Positions 57,601-64,000 of a stretch of 64,000 nt of DNA are shown in pieces. This DNA comes from Alviniconcha marisindica. Its lineage: Eukaryota > Mollusca > Gastropoda > Provannidae. Each line of letters opens with the position of its first letter. Position 1 is the first letter of the stretch. Position numbers and translations under genes: made by a program. The notes beneath the pieces were generated by a model, which worked only from the letters and a program-made list of their open reading frames with translations, had not been told where the DNA came from and searched no databases. Where the stretch lies: contig JABMCL010001901.1 in NCBI GenBank assembly GCA_018857735.1, positions 203,501-267,500 of the forward strand. The letters are read 5' to 3'.

Positions 57601-57782
57601 TAGTCCTGAGGGGACCATGTGCGGATTGCAAAACGTTAAAATCCAGTTACCAGCTTACTTACCCTGCAGAACTGGTGGTGGTGGTGGTGGCGGTGGTAGT
57701 GTGTGCTGGCTGGTTCCTTGCCCGGCCAAGCTGGTGGTGCCGTGTCCGCTGTCAGGTCCTGGGCTACCCGGCACGGGGGGCC

Positions 57783-57838
<56 letters not shown>

Positions 57839-58400
57839 GTTTTGTGTGTGGGGTTGTGTTTTTTTTGACTATTTTTGATTTTTTTTTTGTATGTGTTTTG
57901 GGTTTTAAAATTTGACTGTGTTTTTGACTATGTGTCTGTGACTATGTTTTTTGTTGTATGTGTGTGTGTGTATGGAGACTTTGTTTTTGACTATGTGTTT
58001 TGACTGTGTGTTTTTGACTCTGTTTTTGTTTTGTGTGTGTGTGGGGTGTGTGTGTGTGTGTGTGTTTTTGTGTGGGTGTGTGGTGTGTGTGTGTGTGTGT
58101 GTGTCTCTGTTTGGTGAAAGAACTGGTTGGTTGTGGTGGTGTGTGTTGGCGTGTATGTACACTGGTTTACCTCTACCCGGCAGAGCTGGTTGTGGTTTTT
58201 GTGTGTGCATTGCGTGCGTCAGTGTATGTGTGTGTCACAGAGAGAGAGAGAGAGAGAGAGAGAGTCTGCAGCAAACGTTATGTCCGTGACTGTGAGCATG
58301 TGTGTTTGCGTCAGTGTAGTCTTAACCGTGTGGTGTTTGTGGCCGGGAAATGCATCTCTCTCTCTCTCTCTCTCTCCCCCCCCCCCCCCCCCCCCGAATA
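57601..58400 (+). repeat. SINE family C end, TG arrays and GTTTTTGACTATGTG repeats
   Basis: The family C end (57601-57665) has CCTGAGGGGACCATGTGCG and ACGTTAAAATCCAG, then GCTTACTTACC. Then come TG (57787-57836), imperfect GTTTTTGACTATGTG units (57850-58030), further TG, GA (58239-58263) and CT/poly-C (58354-58394). Confidence 0.75.
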
Positions 58401-58535
58401 AATAAATAACTAAAAAGAAATAAAAAAGAAATTATAACGTCTTGAATCAAATCCGAAGATTTGTTAGACGTTCACGTACTACAATGTAATATATCAACGC
58501 CTGCACGCGTAAATAATCAACCGACCAACCTCACA

Positions 58536-58593
<58 letters not shown>

Positions 58594-59345
58594 GCACGCA
58601 TGTACGCACGCTTGCACTGTGACGCACACACAGATGAACGACCAACAGTTTTTTGGTACCCTTTATTGCACGATACAACATTTGATACTACAAAAACGAA
58701 GGAGTGAATACTGATTCGATAATCACAAAGACTCAATCTACGGACTCAAAGTTGAAAACTACCGACATCATTACCAAAAGTACACATACTGAGAAACGGA
58801 TTTCAGGAACAAAAAGATTGCAATAAAATCGCGCCAAGCAGCATTCTCCGACTAATGTTTTTTCACTTTTTTTTCTTTCTTTTTTGCCACTAAACAAGGC
58901 TTATATCACGCCCAGAGTTCGAACAAAATCTTTTGAGCGTAAACTGTGGGTACGAAGGACAACTTTAGTACTTTAAAACCGAAATCTGCCAACCTTAAGA
59001 AACCAGCTCACGCTGAGAAGAAGTTTTATGCAATGCGCAGGATTTAAGCCGCAAAAACGTGGACACCGGATTTCTATCACTATTTTCTTTATTTTTATCT
59101 TTATGTGAACGTTCCGACGTTGTTTAAAAAAAATAAAAATGTTTCTCTCCCTTTTCTTTAAGAAGCCGACATAAGCAAACTTTTTTTTTAAACCTGATTT
59201 AAAAAAAAAAATGTCTAAAGACAGTCAGAATTGTACGCTCAATAGAAGAAGAAGAATTGTGCGTGAGGTTGGTTTATCACAATGACTCGGTTACTAGTAA
59301 GCGTACTCCCACTTACGGTTAGTGTCTGCAATTGCCTAGCGGTTG
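58401..59345. other. No gene recognised
   Basis: A CA repeat (58534-58592), then AT-rich unique DNA with homopolymers. No exon recognised. Confidence 0.5.
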
Positions 59346-59359
59346 GCATATATAGCATG

Positions 59360-59835
59360 TGATCACAGTCCTTGTTACCGAACTTATACCGTGTGATCCA
59401 GTCTCTGTTGCCCAACTTTGGCTTATACCGTGTGATAACAGTCTCTGTTGCCGAATTTTGGCTTACTAAAAGTACCGTGTGATCCAGCCTATGTTGCCGA
59501 ACTTTGTCTTATACCATGTGATCCCGTCTCTGTTGCCGAACTTTGGCTTATACCGTGTGATCCAGTCTCTGTTACCGAACTTTGGCTTATACCGTGTGAT
59601 ACAATCTCTGTTGCCGAACTTTGGCTTATACTGTGTGATCACAGACTCTGTTACCGAATTATGGCTTACACCGTGTGATCCAGCCTATGTTGCCGAACTT
59701 TGTGATCACTATTACTGCTACCGAACGCTTGATTATATCGTCTGATCACTGTTACTGTTACGGAACTTTCGGTTATAGCGTGTGATCACTGTTACTGTTA
59801 CAAAACTGTCACTTACAGCGCAGGATCACAGCTAC
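59360..59835 (+). repeat. About 40-bp minisatellite
   Basis: About eleven units of TATACCGTGTGATCACAGTC, TCTGTTGCCGAACTTTGGCT, diverging toward the right (CACTGTTACTGTTA). A CTAA-tailed SINE end (59845-59890) follows. Confidence 0.85.
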
Positions 59836-59890
59836 TGGGTTGCCTGGGCTCAAAGCACCAACTAACTAACTAACTAACTAACTAACTCGC

Positions 59891-61020
59891 AGCTACTGTT
59901 ATCTAACTTTCAGTTATGGTTTCCTCTTGCGCATCGGTAAACACCTGTAACAAGTACAGGTATAATAAATAAAAATTAGCGCAATAAAAACAAAAAACAA
60001 ACAACAACAACAACAACATTATCTCAAAAAAGGTTTCACCATAAACACAAAACTGATCGAACGGGGTGGAAATAGGGGAAGATGTGCGTGAGGCGAGTGC
60101 GTGTCCGTGTTGGAGGAGGGCCGGGTGGGTGTGTGTGTGTCGGGAGGTGGGGGGGGGGGGGGTTGCGGTTGCAGTCTTTTTGTTCCCAGCATATATATAT
60201 ATGTACAGCGAACATGGAAACTGGCCGCCGTACACCATATCATAGAGCACGTCAAAAAACAACACATCACAACGAATCACAGAGAGAAGAGTGTCACCAG
60301 CAAATCCTGTAGAACAACAAGCTCTCGGCGTTCGGTGTCGCCTGCTTTCCACCCACAGCCACCTGACATTGGTTAGTTCATTTTCGTTCCTGTCCCCAAC
60401 ACTCTGTTTCTCCGTGGAGGTAATCATTTACTCGTGCCAAAAGTTAAGCAACTTTAAGAAGTACAAACGTTTTATATTTCCACCAAATAAAACCAGAAAA
60501 CGAACTGAGAAAGTCGGTGACGAATGGCCAAATTGTTGCAGTCTGAAACAGAACGAGGCCCAGAGCGCACGTGCAGAATCAACACAAAAGGGAGTTAATT
60601 AGCGCTCGAAAGACGTCACACAGTCACAAAAACAAAGACCTGAGTCGCCTAAGGTAACTGAGGATGTATATCTGGTGGAGTTTATGTACCTTTACTTACT
60701 CGCTTGCCAGGTCAATGGATACATTTACTACCTGTAATGGTTTTGTGAATGTGTTCGGATAAAAGGATTGAACATATGTACATATGTCATTTTAAAAGGT
60801 TGCTTAACTTTTGAGCTTGAGTGTATAAGCAATTGCACACCAGGTGTAGCAACAGGAACAAAAATGTCGGCCAGTGTCAAGCGTCTGTGCTTCCATTCCT
60901 TTCATCTACAATGGACAGAATAACTGAAAACAAGACGAGTTCTAGTCCCTCAGATGGTCACAGTGGTTCATACGTATCATGACCTGCTCTGCAAAATAAT
61001 GATGGTAAAAAAAGCAACAT
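59891..61020. other. No gene recognised
   Basis: Includes CAACAA runs, a poly-G/GT stretch (60115-60170) and unique sequence. The longest minus ORF (to 60427) has low-complexity His/Pro/Thr content and no family match that I recognise. Confidence 0.5.
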
Positions 61021-61030
61021 GTGTTGATTG

Positions 61031-61422
61031 CGTCTGCCCAAAACGTGCACCTCTGCTTTCGTATTTTTGTGTCTGCCCAAAACGTGCACCTCTGCTTTCG
61101 TATTTTTGCGTCTGCCCAAAACGTGCACCTCTGCTTTCGTATTTTTGCGTCTGCCCAAAACGTGCACCTCTGCTTTCGTATTTTTGCGTCTGCCCAAAAC
61201 GTGCACCTCTGCTTTCGTATTTTTGCGTCTGCCCAAAACGTGCGCTTCTGCTTTCGTATGTTTGCGTCTGCCCAAAACGTGCGCTTCTGCTTTCGTATGT
61301 TTGCGTCTGCCCAAAACGTGCACTTCTGCTTTCGTATGTTTGCGTCTGCCCAAAACGTGCACTTCTGCTTTCGTATGTTTGCGTCTGCCCAAAACGTGCG
61401 CTTCTGCTTTCGTATACTCAGT
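61031..61422 (+). repeat. 39-bp minisatellite, ten copies, in-frame
   Basis: GCGTCTGCCCAAAACGTGCR, CYTCTGCTTTCGTATKTTT repeated ten times. The unit is 13 codons long, so frames stay open on both strands (plus CVCPKRAPLLSYF; minus IRKQRCTFWADAK). Two subtypes: T-type (left five) and G-type (right five). Confidence 0.95.
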
Positions 61423-61804
61423 GCCACTCTTTCTCGGTCCAGTTTGCCTCGCTGTAAGTCGATGCCCATTTAAATGTACATACGTGTGTGTGAAAGCAGC
61501 CGAAGCGTCCTTCTGTCGGGTGTGCTGAGTCTACTAGCCTTAAGTAAAGCCAGACGAACGTCGACGTAATTAGTTAAAACTTTAACACTGCAGGATTTAT
61601 AGTAAGTCTACCGTACATTCCGAAGTGATAGAATGGACTAATTCTATGGACATGATCGTGGTTAAGGTCGGGTCTTTAAACACGTACAATAGCAGGACTA
61701 GAGTCGGTTGGTTAATCATTTACACAAGCTGTCGTCTTGCCCTCGGATCCGCCGTGACTGGAATGCACAACTACGAGAACTCGCGCGCCTCGTCCGCACG
61801 CGAC

Positions 61805-62630
61805 AGACAAAGACAAAAGAGAGAGAGGGAGGGAGGGGAGATGAGAGAGGGGGGTAAAGTGAGAGTGGGGGAGAGAGGGAGTGGGAGAGAGGGAGGGAGA
61901 GAGATGGGGGATGTGGGTGGAGAAAGAACGAGAGAGGGGGTAAAGTGAGAGAGGGAGGAGAGAGGGAGTGGGAGAGATGGGGGTGGGGTGGGGAGAATGA
62001 ACAGAGAGGGGAAGAAAGTGAGAGTGGGGGAAGAAAGGGAGTGGGAGAGATGTTGGGGGGGGGATTTGTGGAGAAACGAAGCGAGGGGGATAAAGAAAGT
62101 AGGGGAAGAGAGGAAGAGATGGGGTGGGGGAGAGATGGGAAGGGGGAAGAAAAGAGAGAAAGCGGAATAAGGAGAGGGAGGGAGAGAGAGATGGGGGAGA
62201 ATAAAGAGAGAGTGGAGCGGAGAGGAGGGAGAGAGAGAGATGGGGGCGGGAGGGGGGCTGATAGAGAGAGTAGGTAGACAGGGAGGGGAGAGAGAAGTAG
62301 GGGGAACAAAGATTGGGGGATAAAGAGAGAGTAGAGGAAGAGATGGAAGGAGGAGAGATGGTGGGGGTGGGGTAGAGAAGGATTGGGGACAGGTAGGGGG
62401 AGAGAGAAGTTGGGGGGGGGGTAAGAGAGAGTAGAGGAAGACAAGAGGAGAGGAGCGATGGAGGTAAAAGAGAGAAAAGGGCATAAAGAGAGGTGGGGGG
62501 GGGATAAAGAGAGTGGGAGAGAGAGGAAGAGGGAGGGAGAGAGATGGGGTAGGGAGACAAAAGAGAGGGGACTAAACAGAAATGGGGAGAGAAGGAGATG
62601 AGGAGAGAGGGATGAGAGAGGGAGAGGGGA

Positions 62631-62692
<62 letters not shown>

Positions 62693-62700
62693 AGAGAGAG
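61805..62700 (+). repeat. Polypurine block with (TA)n
   Basis: About 830 bp of GGGAGAGA-type purine DNA with imperfect GGGAGAGATGGGGG units, then (TA)n at 62632-62688 and (GA)n. The strand bias is almost complete. Long minus ORFs of Ser/Pro/Leu are compositional. Confidence 0.9.
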
Positions 62701-63838
62701 AGAGAGAGTTCTGATCTTGGTTGAAGGTTGAAAAAAAGAGAGTATTAATATAGAGCCTCAGGCACCTGATATTTTTGGATTTCTTTGTTAAACACACAAA
62801 CAAATACAATCAGTAGGTGTCTGACTCTCGTGTATAAAACGTACAACTAAAAAAATGTAAGATAACGATTCTGAGCATTGATACACATGCATATCTGCAT
62901 AGATTATTTGAGATTTGTGTTCAAATCGTAAAAAAGGAGAAGAAAACAACAACAAAATCGAGAAAGAAACCCCACCATCATAAAAAAAAAAAAAAGAAGA
63001 AAAAAAAAAGAAGAAAAAAAAGAAGAAGAAGGAAACATGTCAATTCATAATTATGTCTACATGGAATAATAATTAAGATCTCACTTGTACAGTAAACAGT
63101 GTTAACTGGAAAACTCGGTTATCAGACCTCTTTTATTGATTCTGGAATGTGGAAATAAACTCCTACATTAAACGGGCCAGCAAAATCAGTCAAAACGATT
63201 ATCACAATTGTATATAAATATATATGTGTGTGTGTATGTGTGTCTGTATATAAGTATCATGTATATGATAAAATTGTAGGTTTGATTTTTTAAGGTCTGC
63301 CAAAAACGAGACCAAATAACACGGAATGCACTTATTATAATTATAGTCAGCAACAACAAAACGTGATGGAGGCTCCTGTCAGTTTGTGACAAACATGTTC
63401 ATGATATGACAAATGACAAATAGTTCGTTTGGTGTTCTGTTTGGTCCTGTTTCTCCTCCTGTCTTCACCATCATCATCATCATCATCACCATCATCATTA
63501 TCATCATTGTTTAATTTCCGGAAACAGTGAAGCAATGCTGAAGAACCAGGGCCTTACTCAAAACCCAAGTCAAAACAAACAAACGTTACCCTGCAACTGC
63601 TTTACAAACGTACCTTGTACTTCTTGTCTTAAAGAAAGAAAGAAAGAATGTATCGAATGGAAAAAGTGAAGAACAGCAAAAAAAATGAAAAAAATGTCGG
63701 TAGCAATAGAAAGAAACGGTAAAAGGAAACCGAACCGAAGGCGCAAGTTCGCCTGAGATGGCCCGAGAACGCAGAAAATGTACAAATATTTTCATCTGTG
63801 TGCTTCATTTGGTTGCTATCATACAAGTACTTTTCTCT
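62701..63838. other. No gene recognised
   Basis: AT-rich, with poly-A/GAA (62984-63031), a short TG run (63225-63245) and ATCATC repeats (63468-63507). No exon recognised. Confidence 0.5.
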
Positions 63839-63839
<1 letters not shown>

Positions 63840-63885
<46 letters not shown>

Positions 63886-63972
63886 TCTTCCTTCCAGTCT
63901 GAACCTCTCACTCGCCTGATATAACCGTCCTGGTTGAATGGACGTAACAACAACAACAACCCAAGTTACTTA
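63840..63972 (+). repeat. (CT)n followed by SINE family B end
   Basis: CT repeat (63840-63882), then GCCTGATATAACCGTCCTGG, TTGAATGGACGTAACAAC, then AAGTTACTTACT. The window ends 40 bp later. Confidence 0.7.
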
Positions 63973-64000
63973 CTGAACTCCTCAGGGCGCAGCCATCTTG

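Noticed and set aside
59903..60427. Minus-strand 174-residue ORF
   Set aside because: Mixed low-complexity sequence without recognisable family, splice logic or codon signal.
61712..62809. Minus-strand 365-residue Ser/Pro/Leu ORF
   Set aside because: Reverse complement of the polypurine block plus a TA repeat; open in several frames, no domain.

Overview
The window is eukaryotic nuclear DNA. Genes are split by GT-AG introns, intergenic DNA is AT-rich, and microsatellites, minisatellites and tRNA-derived SINEs are dense. The SINE type and the repeated short modules ending in TTACTTAC suggest a mollusc, probably a gastropod; this is inference from repeat style, not a species identification.

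Two protein-coding genes can be assembled exon by exon with matching splice phases. They are arranged tail to tail. (1) On the + strand, 613-14911 holds the 3' part of an SH3BP2-type adaptor gene (SH3-domain binding protein 2). Eleven exons encode the second half of a PH domain, a tyrosine/acidic linker, a polyproline SH3-binding stretch, an octapeptide matching the tankyrase-binding (cherubism) motif, and a complete C-terminal SH2 domain. The 5' end lies outside the window, apart from a possible 7-nt exon remnant at 1-7. (2) On the - strand, 39105-31137 holds a complete four-coding-exon gene of the LZTS/N4BP3 (Fez1-domain) coiled-coil family, 689 residues. A CpG-rich upstream region at about 43.8-45.2 kb may be its promoter and non-coding first exon. 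About 16 kb between the two stop codons is probably long 3' UTR plus intergenic DNA.

The SH3BP2 introns carry about ten different minisatellite arrays (25, 38, 45-48, about 60 and 65 bp units and others). Two of these end exactly at splice acceptors and carry repeated acceptor-like sequences. A 40-bp array fills the start of its 3' UTR. Between the genes lies a 1.05-kb inverted repeat with arms of nearly 490 bp (19062-20114).

From 39 to 64 kb I find no convincing host gene beyond possible 5' exons. The region is a repeat landscape: SINEs of several families, a 5'-truncated LINE with reverse transcriptase inserted inside a SINE (51261-53203), a frameshifted LINE 3' fragment between two CT tracts (49838-50745), a 1.45-kb 20-bp satellite with higher-order structure (47958-49410), 34-bp, 40-bp and 39-bp arrays, a perfect 52-bp inverted repeat (53638-53827), and a 0.9-kb polypurine block (61805-62700).
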